A stretch of 16,576 nt of DNA, from assembly GCA_002411015.1 (NCBI GenBank), contig DHPY01000036.1, forward strand, positions 1 through 16,576. The letters are read 5' to 3'. Shown piece by piece: positions 6,130-13,791 of this stretch. The translations under genes and the position numbers were made by a program. Numbering within the stretch: the stretch's first letter is position 1; every line of letters begins with the position of its first letter. The notes under the pieces are model-generated. The model was given only the letters and a program-made list of their open reading frames with translations. It did not search any database and was not told the DNA's origin. Source of the DNA: Armatimonadetes bacterium UBA5352 (GTDB lineage: Bacteria > Armatimonadota > Zipacnadia > Zipacnadales > UBA5352).

Positions 6130-7164
6130 TCACTCCTTCCTGTCCCACCCTTGCGATATGACTTGCTCCTGATAGGCGCTGAGTTGCTCCCCGCTGGGGC
6201 CGAGGATCGATGTGCGACCGATGCGTTTGATGGTTCGGAACGCGTCAACTGCATCGGTGCTCTCCACAACTGCCAACTCAGTCTCGACCACAGCTTGATC
6301 CGAAGTACCCAACTCCTCCTCCGGGCTGTAGGGCTTCAGAAGGTTGAGGTCTCCGGCGAAACTCAGATAGATGTCCCAAGCGATACCCTCTGCAGTCTCG
6401 TCCCTGACTACAGGCAATCCCATCTCGACCGCCTCAGGACGGGTGATCGGATAATCGTGGGAGTATAGCTCCTTTGTCACCTGGTCCACAATCCGGTCCA
6501 CCGCCTCGCCATCCTTGACGGCTCGGCCAAGCAGCTTCCTCGCCAGCATCCGGATCTGTCGTCTCGCACGGTTGACGCTACCCAACGCCAGTGGATGAAC
6601 GTTTGCCACAAGTCCCTCAAACGCCTTCTCCACCATCACGCGTCGCAGATCGTGATCAACTGGTCCCTCATCCTGCCCCAACATCTCCGAATGGGAAGAC
6701 TGCTGTCGTGCCAGATCGAAGTAACTCGCAACGTCCTCCACCTGTACCGGAGTTGGCCCCCCGCCGGTCTGAGGCGCGGGATTGAACGGTGACTGCGTGG
6801 ACGGATCGATTGGGCTGAGTTCGCCAGCCGCGGACATCACTATCTCATCAGCGGCGAGGCACATGAGCGTCGCGGCGCTGTGCGCCTTGTATGGAACGAG
6901 CACCGCAAATGTCTTTGGGCACAACTGGCTCAGCAGCATCGCGATGCGGTAACCAGCCATCGTGACACCGCCAGCACTGTATACGAGCAGATCGATGTTG
7001 CTCACCGACTCAAAACTGCGGAGGTGCGAGTAGATCCAAGGGATCGCGTCAGAGGCAATCTTCCCAGTAGCTCCCTGCCGATCACTCGTTACGTAGCAGA
7101 TCACTCGAGAGCCACGATGTGCCTCGAGGCGGCGCAGCAACTCAAGCCTGTCAGTGCGTGCCAT
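6130..7164 (-). CDS. SDH-family Clp-fold serine protease (SppA/ClpP-like)
   Basis: A 344-residue protein of the SDH_sah/Clp-crotonase-fold serine proteinase family. Visible motifs: LLVYSAGGVTMAGYRIA (59-75), where SAGG forms the oxyanion-hole loop; PYKAHSAATLMCLAADEIVM (91-110), with Ser96 the expected nucleophile; and GELSPIDPSTQ (114-124) typical of the segment after it. The ~220-residue C-terminal part is charged and helical, unlike minimal SppA domains. No signal peptide or membrane segment is seen, so it is likely cytoplasmic. The ATG at 7164 has GGGGAG 7-8 nt upstream; longer in-frame readings upstream lack a site. It heads a three-gene operon with the putative antitoxin (6 nt gap) and toxin. 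The 213 bp upstream (7165-7377) hold no convincing promoter by eye. GC in sampled lines (55% and 62%) is below that of the flanking genes. Confidence 0.82.
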   Translation of the reverse strand: MARTDRLELLRRLEAHRGSRVICYVTSDRQGATGKIASDAIPWIYSHLRSFESVSNIDLLVYSAGGVTMAGYRIAMLLSQLCPKTFAVLVPYKAHSAATLMCLAADEIVMSAAGELSPIDPSTQSPFNPAPQTGGGPTPVQVEDVASYFDLARQQSSHSEMLGQDEGPVDHDLRRVMVEKAFEGLVANVHPLALGSVNRARRQIRMLARKLLGRAVKDGEAVDRIVDQVTKELYSHDYPITRPEAVEMGLPVVRDETAEGIAWDIYLSFAGDLNLLKPYSPEEELGTSDQAVVETELAVVESTDAVDAFRTIKRIGRTSILGPSGEQLSAYQEQVISQGWDRKE

Positions 7165-7377
7165 AGTCAGTCTCCCCGCAGCGTTTGACGGCGCCCGGTC
7201 AATGAATGTTTCGACCAACAAGGCGGAAGCACCTTCAGTATCGGCACGAAGCGTACTGCTACTGACCGATGACCCACTATGTCCGCTCTGACTACCGCAC
7301 ACGGTGACGAGTCGGGACCCGCGCCGCCGAACCGATGGGTGTCCGCAACGCCCCCCGCCAGACTGCGCCCCCCCACC

Positions 7378-8559
7378 TCACCCCGCCACCGCATCCACAT
7401 CCGGGATGTCAACCGCCGCGCCGGTGTCGATCGAGGCGCGGCAGGCGATGCCGATGGCGGCGCTCTCGTAGCCCGCGCGCAGGCCCGATACCGGCTCGCG
7501 GCCCTCGCGGATCGCGTTCGCGAAGTCCACGATCAGGGCCGGGTCGGCGCCGCCATGGCCGGTGTCGCGCGTCGGGCGCTCGCGCCGCTGGTTGCGCGTG
7601 TAGCGCTCGGTGATCTCGATCCACGCCTCGCCGGTGTCGTGGTTGGCCTCGACCTGCATCTGCGCTTTGCTGCCGTAGATCGTGAAGCGGATGCCATACC
7701 ACGGGGCGAAGTGGATCTCCGAGTAGGCCGCGACCGCGCCCGACTCGTAACAGATGTTCGCGAAGGTCACGTCCTCGACATCCACAGCCTCAGACCAGAC
7801 GCAGAAGTCATTGTTCGTCTCGATATTGATCGGTGGCCGCGCGAGGCCGCCGGTCGCCTTGAGCTTGTGCGGGCACTCGCCAGCCTCCGGGCACTGACTG
7901 CAGTGCAGATCGGCCGGGCGGTCGCCGCCGAAGAAGCGCAGGCCGCCCATTGCGTGGACGCGCCGCGGCGATGAGCCGATGAACCAGTTCAGCAGATCGA
8001 GCGCGTGGACGCCCTTCTGCACCACGAGGCTCACCACTCCCTCGCGGCTGCGCGTGGCGGCGCGGCCGAAGAACTGGCTATGATCGCGGCCGACGTGATC
8101 TACGAGCCGCGCGGCGAGCACATCGCCGATCTCCCCCGAGTCGATAATCGCCTTCACCCGCCGCCACAGCGGCCCCTGGCGAAGCTCGAGGAAGGTGCCG
8201 ACGGTCAGGCCCTTCTCGCGGCTGAGTTGCGCGATCTCCTCGAGCTGCCGGAAGCTCTGCGCAAGTGGCTTCTCCACCAGCACGTGCTTGCCCGCGCGCA
8301 GGGCCTCGAGCGCGTTCGCGGCGTGGTAGCGATCGCCGGTGCCGACGAAGACTGCCTCGATGTCGGCCTCCTCGGCCATCGTCTGCCCGGAGTGGTACAT
8401 GGTCACGCCGGGGAAGTGCTCGCGGGCGATCTCAAGCTTCGTCTCATCGAAATCGGCCATGGCGACAAGCTCGGTCGCCTCGCCCTCGTATGCCATCTGC
8501 GCGATCCAGAACCCGCGGATGCCCAGCCCGACAACGCCAACCTTCAGTGGTTCGGCCAT
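7378..8559 (-). CDS. Gfo/Idh/MocA family oxidoreductase with an internal Cys cluster
   Basis: A 393-residue dehydrogenase. The Rossmann motif GLGIRG lies at 11-16, EKP at 96-98 and the catalytic-type KGVHALD at 182-188 (Lys182, His185, Asp188). An unusual insert in the C-terminal domain reads HCSQCPEAGECPHK, placing Cys at 220, 223 and 229; such clusters recur in some environmental members of the family and could bind a metal, but this is not established. The start is decided by the leader: GAGGAG sits directly against the first in-frame ATG (8568) but exactly nine bases before the second (8559), so 8559 is preferred. Transcribed divergently from the aminotransferase operon across a 167-bp gap, suggesting shared regulation and a common pathway. 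Confidence 0.92.
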   Translation of the reverse strand: MAEPLKVGVVGLGIRGFWIAQMAYEGEATELVAMADFDETKLEIAREHFPGVTMYHSGQTMAEEADIEAVFVGTGDRYHAANALEALRAGKHVLVEKPLAQSFRQLEEIAQLSREKGLTVGTFLELRQGPLWRRVKAIIDSGEIGDVLAARLVDHVGRDHSQFFGRAATRSREGVVSLVVQKGVHALDLLNWFIGSSPRRVHAMGGLRFFGGDRPADLHCSQCPEAGECPHKLKATGGLARPPINIETNNDFCVWSEAVDVEDVTFANICYESGAVAAYSEIHFAPWYGIRFTIYGSKAQMQVEANHDTGEAWIEITERYTRNQRRERPTRDTGHGGADPALIVDFANAIREGREPVSGLRAGYESAAIGIACRASIDTGAAVDIPDVDAVAG

Positions 8560-8726
8560 AGAGTGCATCTCCTCAGATCAATGGAGGTGGTCTCACGGAG
8601 GGACGTCGAGTGTCCGCGTAGTGTTCCGCAGCGGCGGGCCGATGTCCTTCCCTCGGGAGGCATTCGCCTCTCAGCGGCGAACTGCCGCCTCGTCTCTTCA
8701 GCGCGAGCATTCAGTGAGGGATCCGT
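8560..8726. promoter_or_regulatory. Divergent intergenic region with two small adjacent hairpins
   Basis: The gap between the divergent oxidoreductase and aminotransferase genes must hold both 5' ends. I see no near-consensus -35/-10 pair. Two short perfect inverted repeats sit next to each other on the aminotransferase side: GAGGC-attc-GCCTC (8657-8670) and GCGGC-gaact-GCCGC (8674-8688). They could be operators or leader structures; stems of five bases also arise by chance in GC-rich DNA. The aminotransferase ribosome binding site GTGAGGGA is at its right edge. Confidence 0.4.
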
Positions 8727-10007
8727 ATGAGCAGCGCAGCCACTCTTGCCATCCGCGGCGGGCAGCCCGCCGTGACGCTGACGTGTCAGCCGTGGCCGAT
8801 CGTGAGCGATCTCGAGGCGCAGTGGATGGAGGAGGTCGTGCGCACCGGTGCGTGGAGCTGGGTAGGCACGCACGAGCGCGCGTTCTGCGAGGAGTTCGCG
8901 CGGTTCATCGGCGCGAAGCACGCGATGGGCCTCTCGAACGGCACTGTGACGATCCAGACGGCGCTTCAGGCGGTGGGCGTGCAGCCGGGCGATGAGGTGA
9001 TCGTGCCGGGGCTGACGTGGGTCGCCACCATGCAAGCGGCGCTCGATGTAGGCGCCAACGTGGTGCTCGTTGATGTGGACGCGGAGACCTTCGGGCTCGA
9101 TCCGGTGACCGTGGAGGCCGCTATCACCGAGCGCACGCGGGCGATCGTGCCAGTCCACCTCTACGGCTGCATGGTGGACATGGACGGAATCATGGAGGTC
9201 GCGCGGCGCCACGGGCTCAAGGTCGTGGAGGACTGCGCGCACCAGCACGGCAGCCGCTGGCGCGATCAGGGCGCGGGCTCGATCGGCGACGCGGGCAGCT
9301 TCTCCTTCCAGCAGAGCAAGGTGCTCACCAGCGGCGAGGGCGGGGCGATCACCTGCAACGATGACGAGGTCTTCCGGACCGCATTCGCGCTCAAGCACGT
9401 GGGCTGGGCGCCGCCGGGCGAGGATGAACCGATGAAGCCCGCGGGCGTCTACGCCCACAACTACCGCATCACGGAGATGCAGTGCGTGCTGCTGCGTGGG
9501 GGCCTCACGCGGATCGAGGAGCAGACGCGTATCCGCGAGGAGAACGCATTGCGACTCAGCGAGGGCCTCGCGCGCATCGGCGGCCCACTGCGCGTGGCAA
9601 AGCGCGACCCGCGCACCACGCGCCAGGCCTACTACGCGGTCACGATGCACTTCGACCCGGCGCAGGCGGAGGGGCTCAACCGCGCGCAGTACATCGCTGC
9701 GCTCGCCGCGGAGGGCCTGGGCCTCGGTCTCCCCTACGACCCGGTCTACCGCCACCCGCTGATGGACCTGCAGCACTCGACGAGCCCTGTCCCCTACCGC
9801 GATCCGGCGATCATGCAGGACTACGCGAGCCTGCGCCTGCCGAACGTCGAGCGCATCTGCGGCGAGACGGGCCTCGTCATGATGCACCGGATGCTGCTCT
9901 CCGAGCCGGCGTACATCGATCAGCTTGTCGGCGCGGCCGCGAAGGTGAACGACAACCTCGCCGCGGCGTGCGAGCACTTCGCCGCACAGGAGGCGGCGGC
10001 GCCATGA
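8727..10007 (+). CDS. DegT/DnrJ/EryC1/StrS-family PLP-dependent aminotransferase
   Basis: A 426-residue fold-type I aminotransferase. The N-terminal LAIRGGQPAV and the WSWVGTHERAFCEEFA region resemble the AHBA-synthase / scyllo-inosose aminotransferase branch of the family. PLP-binding features are in order: SNGTVTIQ (70-77), phosphate and ring contacts, VPVHLYG (141-147), VVEDCAHQHG (166-175) with Asp169 pairing with the pyridine nitrogen, and SFSFQQSKVLTSGEGG (191-206) with Lys198 the Schiff-base lysine. Such enzymes transaminate keto-sugars or keto-cyclitols. Start ATG has GAGGGA six bases upstream. Its stop overlaps the next gene's start (ATGA), so both are co-translated. Divergent from a Gfo/Idh/MocA gene: a dehydrogenase making a ketone and an aminotransferase using it is a classical pair, though the substrate is unknown. 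Confidence 0.92.
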   Translation: MSSAATLAIRGGQPAVTLTCQPWPIVSDLEAQWMEEVVRTGAWSWVGTHERAFCEEFARFIGAKHAMGLSNGTVTIQTALQAVGVQPGDEVIVPGLTWVATMQAALDVGANVVLVDVDAETFGLDPVTVEAAITERTRAIVPVHLYGCMVDMDGIMEVARRHGLKVVEDCAHQHGSRWRDQGAGSIGDAGSFSFQQSKVLTSGEGGAITCNDDEVFRTAFALKHVGWAPPGEDEPMKPAGVYAHNYRITEMQCVLLRGGLTRIEEQTRIREENALRLSEGLARIGGPLRVAKRDPRTTRQAYYAVTMHFDPAQAEGLNRAQYIAALAAEGLGLGLPYDPVYRHPLMDLQHSTSPVPYRDPAIMQDYASLRLPNVERICGETGLVMMHRMLLSEPAYIDQLVGAAAKVNDNLAAACEHFAAQEAAAP

Positions 10008-11350
10008 GGATCGGCGTCGGCAGAAGCGACATCACCCCGCGCGTGGGCGTGGAGCTTGCGGGCTTCGGCCCGTTCATCAACCGCCACAGCGTCGGCGTAC
10101 GCGACCGCCTCTGGGCCCGCGCAATGGCCTTCGAGGCCGGCGGCGAGCCTGCGGTCATCGTGAGCTGCGACATCTGCGTGATCTACCGCGAGACCTCCGA
10201 GCGCGTCTGCGCACTGGTGCATGAGGCGACCGGCATCCCGGCCGAGCGGGTGATGGTCTGCTGCACACATACCCACAGCGGCCCGGAGACCGGTGGCCTG
10301 ATCGGCTGGGGGCAGCCGGACTGGCCCTACGTGGAGCTTCTGGCGGACCGGATCGCGCCCGCTGCCATCGCCGCCGTGGAGGACCTGCGCCCCGCGACCC
10401 TCGCGCATGCGCAGGTGCCCTGCGAGGGCATCGGGCACAATCGCGAGTATGACAACCCGCGACCCACGCTCGAGGAGGCGCTGCGGGACGACTGGCGGCC
10501 CGCCCATCCGGAGCTGACCGACACCACTGCGCATGTGCTGGTGGCGCGCGGAGAGGATGGCGGAACGATCGGCTTCATCAGCTCATTCGGCTGCCATCCG
10601 GTGGTCTGCTGCGCGCAGAGCCGCTGGATCCACGGCGACTACTGCGGCGTGGCGACGAACCTGATCGAGCGCGAGCAGCCGGGTTCGGTGGGCATGTTCC
10701 TGCAGGGCGCGCAGGGCGACGTGAACACCTGCGTGGTGCATGAGCCCGAGCAGGAGTCGCTGCTGGCGCTGGATGTCATCGCAGGGCGCTACGCGCGGAG
10801 TGTCCGCCGGGGCTTCGCGGAGGCTCGGCCGCTCGACGTGGATCGCGTGGAGGTCATCCGGCGCGAGGCGAGCTTCAGCCGCCGCGAGTACACGCTGGAG
10901 GATTTCCGCGGGCTGCTCGCCGAGCAGGAGGCGATCATCCACGCGCCCGGCGCGAGCGACACCGACGGGCAGGTGCGACTGTCTGTCGTGAAGGCCACGG
11001 CCTACCGGCGCTTCATCGAGGCGCTGGAGCAGGGGCGGCCGCTCGTGAAGCCGACGGTGCTGCAGGCCATCCGCATCGGGCCTCTGGGGATTTACGGCGC
11101 GCCCTTCGAGATCTTTCAGGCCATCAAGAACGACGTGCTGGCGGAGGCGCGAGCGCCGGTGCCGATCGTACTTGGCGTGACGAACGATTCTGTGAGCTAC
11201 GCGCCGGATCGCACAGCCGCGGCGCGTGGCGGCTACGCGGCCGACCAGGTCCCGCTGATGCAGGGGACGCTGCCGCTGGCGAACATCCATGACGAACTGG
11301 TCGAGGCGCTGCTGGCACTCGACAGCGATCTCTTCCCGCAGACAACCTGA
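10004..11350 (+). CDS. Neutral/alkaline non-lysosomal ceramidase-like hydrolase (short, no signal peptide)
   Basis: A 448-residue protein matching the N-terminal catalytic domain of neutral ceramidases: GRSDITPRVGVELAGFG (6-22) at the very start, CTHTHSGPE (87-95) with His89 and His91 as probable zinc ligands and Ser92 in the catalytic loop, GCHPVV (196-201) with His198, and QGAQGDVN (234-241). Classical bacterial ceramidases are secreted and ~640-670 residues with a C-terminal beta-sandwich; here the signal peptide and that domain are both missing, so the substrate is probably not extracellular ceramide. An amide or other zinc-hydrolysed bond on a small molecule is plausible. The ATG overlaps the aminotransferase stop by 4 bp and has AGGAGG ten bases upstream. 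The long upstream in-frame extension (to 9482) overlaps the aminotransferase and is rejected. Confidence 0.88.
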   Translation: MRIGVGRSDITPRVGVELAGFGPFINRHSVGVRDRLWARAMAFEAGGEPAVIVSCDICVIYRETSERVCALVHEATGIPAERVMVCCTHTHSGPETGGLIGWGQPDWPYVELLADRIAPAAIAAVEDLRPATLAHAQVPCEGIGHNREYDNPRPTLEEALRDDWRPAHPELTDTTAHVLVARGEDGGTIGFISSFGCHPVVCCAQSRWIHGDYCGVATNLIEREQPGSVGMFLQGAQGDVNTCVVHEPEQESLLALDVIAGRYARSVRRGFAEARPLDVDRVEVIRREASFSRREYTLEDFRGLLAEQEAIIHAPGASDTDGQVRLSVVKATAYRRFIEALEQGRPLVKPTVLQAIRIGPLGIYGAPFEIFQAIKNDVLAEARAPVPIVLGVTNDSVSYAPDRTAAARGGYAADQVPLMQGTLPLANIHDELVEALLALDSDLFPQTT

Positions 11351-11369
11351 CCACACAGGAGCGACGCAG

Positions 11370-13613
11370 ATGCATCAGAGCTGCAGCAGGTCCATGGTTC
11401 GACCTATCCTCCTCACACTGGCAGTGCTGACCGCAGCGGCCCAGGCGTATGCGCTGGACGTGATCATTCCACGCGACTGCCCGCAGGAGCGCGTGGCGGT
11501 TGCGGAGGATCTCGCGCGCTGCCTCACGCAGATGACCGGCGATGAGGCGCGCGTCCTCCGGCGCGACGCGGCGGCGCTGCCGAGCGGCCCGAAGGTGCTG
11601 CTGGGCGATGAGTTCTCCGCAGGAATCGACCGCGCGCGGCTAAGCAGGCACGTCGGCTACGACGGTTACGTCACGCGCTCGCTCGACGAGGACACGCTGC
11701 TGCTCTGCGGCCAGAACGAGGCCGGCCATGCCAACGCGGCCTACGGCTGGCTGCGCGAGCTGGGCTGCCGGTGGCTGATGCCCGGGCCGAACGCGGAGGT
11801 CATCCCGCAGATCGCGGCGCCGCGGCTGAGCGGCTGGGATGAGATCGAGAAGCCAGCCTGGGTCCATCGCGCGCTGTGGTACTCGGCGCTCAAGAACATC
11901 AGCGCTGACTCTCCGGAAGAGACGGCGGCGTACATGGGTGAGCTGGCGACATGGATGCGCCGCAACCGCATGGGCCAGGGCGTGCCCGTGAAGTTCGGCC
12001 ACAGCTTCCTGCACGTGGTCCCGGCGGACGAATACTTCGAGACGCACCCCGAGTACTTCGCGCTGCGCGACGGCGAGCGCGTGCCGGACGGGCAGCTCTG
12101 CACCACGAATGAGGACGTCATCGCGATCTTCGCGGACGCGGCGATCGCCGCCTTCGACGAGAACCCGGAGCTGAAGTCGTTCTCCCTCTCGCCGAACGAC
12201 GGCTACGGCTGGTGCCACTGCGACGCCTGCGAGGCGCTGGACCCGCCGGACGCCCGCGGAACCGAGCGGAACAAGGCCGACCGCGTCATCGCCTTCGCGA
12301 ACGCCGTCGCACGCCGGGTGAAGGAGGCTCATCCCGATCACTGGCTGGCCTTCTACGCCTACGCAGGCTGCGTCGAGGCGCCCACCTACGCCGACCCGGA
12401 TGACAACGTGCTGGTGGTCATCGCGCACTACGTCGCCGATCAGCTCCGCGCCATCAATGATCCCGCGTCGAAGTGGAACGCGGCTTTCATGGAGCATGTC
12501 GATGGCTGGGGCGCGGTCAGCGAGCAGATGTTCCTGCGCGAGTACTACTGCCGCTGGTGGGCCCCGTGGCCGATGTACCCGGCAGTCGCGGGCGATATCC
12601 CCTATCTCACCACGCGCAACTTCAACGGCTTCAACGCGGAGCTTGAGTATCGCTCGGAGGGCTCGGAGATCGGCTGGTGTCTGCTCGGGCAGCTCTGCTG
12701 GGACCCGGCGCAGGACCCGGACGCGCTGCTCGCCGAGTACTTCGAGGGCCTCTACGGCCCCGCGGCGGGCGCCATGCGCGCATACTTTGAGATCCTGCGC
12801 GAGTCCGCCGCGACCCCTGAGCTTCGCGCGCGCGGCGGCCTGGACGAGATCCCGCAGCTCTTCCCGCCGGAGATGATCGCTCGGGCGCGGGAGCAGCTTG
12901 AGGTCGCGCGGCCGCTCGCGCAAACGGAGGCGCAGCGCTTCCAGGTGGAGCGCTCGGTGGACGCCATGGAGATGATGGGCGCGTACTACGACCTGCAGAG
13001 CGCGATCCGCGATGCGGCCGAGGAGATGGACGCCCCCCGCCGCACCCGCATCGTGGCCGAGCAGCAGCGCGCGCTGGCGGTGCTGGATCGGATACGGGGC
13101 TACGACCTCGCGCGCTACTGGAGCACACAGCGCGACGGCGGGATGATCTCGCTGCTCGAGGAGGCGGAACTGCTGCTTGGCATGGAGACGCTCGATCCGT
13201 GGGCCGGCGACTTCCGCAAGGACACCTTCGGGCAGCAGGTCGTGAGTATGAAGCGGATGATCTCGCCGGAGGAGATCCGCTGGTCAGGCAGCGTGGACAA
13301 CGGCTACATCTACGGGAATGACGCCCGCGCGGCGTGGTACGTGAAGGCTGAGGCGCCGATCGAGAGCTGCACGCTGTCGGCACTCACCTACGACAGTGAC
13401 GAGAGAGCAGGCTGGATCGAGTGGCAGCTCTCCTTCGACCGCGGGGAGACGTGGGAGACGGTCGCGCGAGTGGATAGCGACACCTGGAAGCGCGGGACGT
13501 GGGACCTGACGGAGTGGGTGGCTGGCCGGGAGGAGTTCGTACTGGCCGCGCACTTCGCCCCCGGCGCGAACACCCGCGCACGGCTGTCGGAGGTGGAGGT
13601 GGAGGTGAAGTAG
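11370..13613 (+). CDS. Secreted DUF4838-domain protein with C-terminal beta-sandwich-like region
   Basis: A 747-residue exported protein. A signal peptide covers residues 1-28, with an AYA|LD-type cleavage site and no lipobox. An N-terminal GH67/GH20-like accessory domain ends in NAAYGWLRELGCRWLMPG (122-139). The DUF4838 domain follows, with PVKFGHSFLHVVPADEYF (206-223), LSPNDGYGWCHCDAC (273-287; Cys282, 284, 287) and DDNVLVVIAHYVADQ (344-358). The C-terminal ~100 residues are beta-rich and contain one Asp-box, SFDRGETW (688-695). DUF4838 proteins are thought to act on glycans because of their glycosidase-like fold, but no activity is known to me. ATG at 11370 has AGGAG 8-9 nt upstream; it follows the ceramidase-like gene by 19 nt. 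It is the only clearly exported enzyme-like protein in the locus, so may release the substrate. Confidence 0.88.
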   Translation: MHQSCSRSMVRPILLTLAVLTAAAQAYALDVIIPRDCPQERVAVAEDLARCLTQMTGDEARVLRRDAAALPSGPKVLLGDEFSAGIDRARLSRHVGYDGYVTRSLDEDTLLLCGQNEAGHANAAYGWLRELGCRWLMPGPNAEVIPQIAAPRLSGWDEIEKPAWVHRALWYSALKNISADSPEETAAYMGELATWMRRNRMGQGVPVKFGHSFLHVVPADEYFETHPEYFALRDGERVPDGQLCTTNEDVIAIFADAAIAAFDENPELKSFSLSPNDGYGWCHCDACEALDPPDARGTERNKADRVIAFANAVARRVKEAHPDHWLAFYAYAGCVEAPTYADPDDNVLVVIAHYVADQLRAINDPASKWNAAFMEHVDGWGAVSEQMFLREYYCRWWAPWPMYPAVAGDIPYLTTRNFNGFNAELEYRSEGSEIGWCLLGQLCWDPAQDPDALLAEYFEGLYGPAAGAMRAYFEILRESAATPELRARGGLDEIPQLFPPEMIARAREQLEVARPLAQTEAQRFQVERSVDAMEMMGAYYDLQSAIRDAAEEMDAPRRTRIVAEQQRALAVLDRIRGYDLARYWSTQRDGGMISLLEEAELLLGMETLDPWAGDFRKDTFGQQVVSMKRMISPEEIRWSGSVDNGYIYGNDARAAWYVKAEAPIESCTLSALTYDSDERAGWIEWQLSFDRGETWETVARVDSDTWKRGTWDLTEWVAGREEFVLAAHFAPGANTRARLSEVEVEVK

Positions 13614-13667
13614 CACACTCGATCGGCAGCCATGCTGCTGCCGCGTCTACCATGCCGTACAGCAAAG

Positions 13668-13696
13668 AGCCACGGGCCCCTCGGCCGTGGCTTTTT
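13668..13696 (+). terminator. Rho-independent terminator of the aminotransferase operon
   Basis: A perfect 8-bp stem, AGCCACGG (13668-13675) and CCGTGGCT (13685-13692), with a 9-base GC-rich loop, followed by a run of five T (13692-13696). It lies 55 bp after the stop codon of the DUF4838 gene and before the dnaK promoter, so it separates the catabolic operon from the heat-shock unit. Confidence 0.9.
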
Positions 13697-13756
13697 GGGT
13701 TGTGCACTCTCCTGGTCCTGGCCGGCAACGCCCCTCAAGATTCCGCCGCACCCCCC

Positions 13757-13785
13757 TTGACATCAATGCTATCAACTGATATCAT
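13757..13785 (+). promoter_or_regulatory. dnaK promoter, near-consensus sigma70 type
   Basis: A perfect -35 TTGACA (13757-13762), a 17-bp spacer and TATCAT (13780-13785) as -10. Transcription would begin near 13792, giving a ~165-nt leader. An 8-bp palindrome TGATATCA (13777-13784) overlaps the -10, and TTGA/TCAA inverted copies flank the spacer, so a repressor may bind here. Neither the CIRCE element nor a HAIR element was found by eye. Unlike most of the window this stretch is AT-rich. Confidence 0.82.
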
Positions 13786-13791
13786 CTCCAC

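Noticed and set aside
7351..7374. Two C-runs (6 and 7 bases) after the oxidoreductase stop as a G-quadruplex on the minus strand
   Set aside because: Only two G-tracts lie close together, so folding would need split tracts with very short loops; chance in GC-rich intergenic DNA is a sufficient explanation.
8544..9977. Minus-strand frame of 477 residues opposite the aminotransferase
   Set aside because: It mirrors a DegT-family gene with intact catalytic motifs and has the Arg/His-rich composition of a GC-driven shadow frame. The same applies to 1491-2633 (+) and 11640-12923 (-).
9482..10003. Upstream extension of the ceramidase-like reading frame
   Set aside because: It lies wholly inside the aminotransferase gene in another frame; the ATG at 10004 has AGGAGG and begins exactly where the domain begins.
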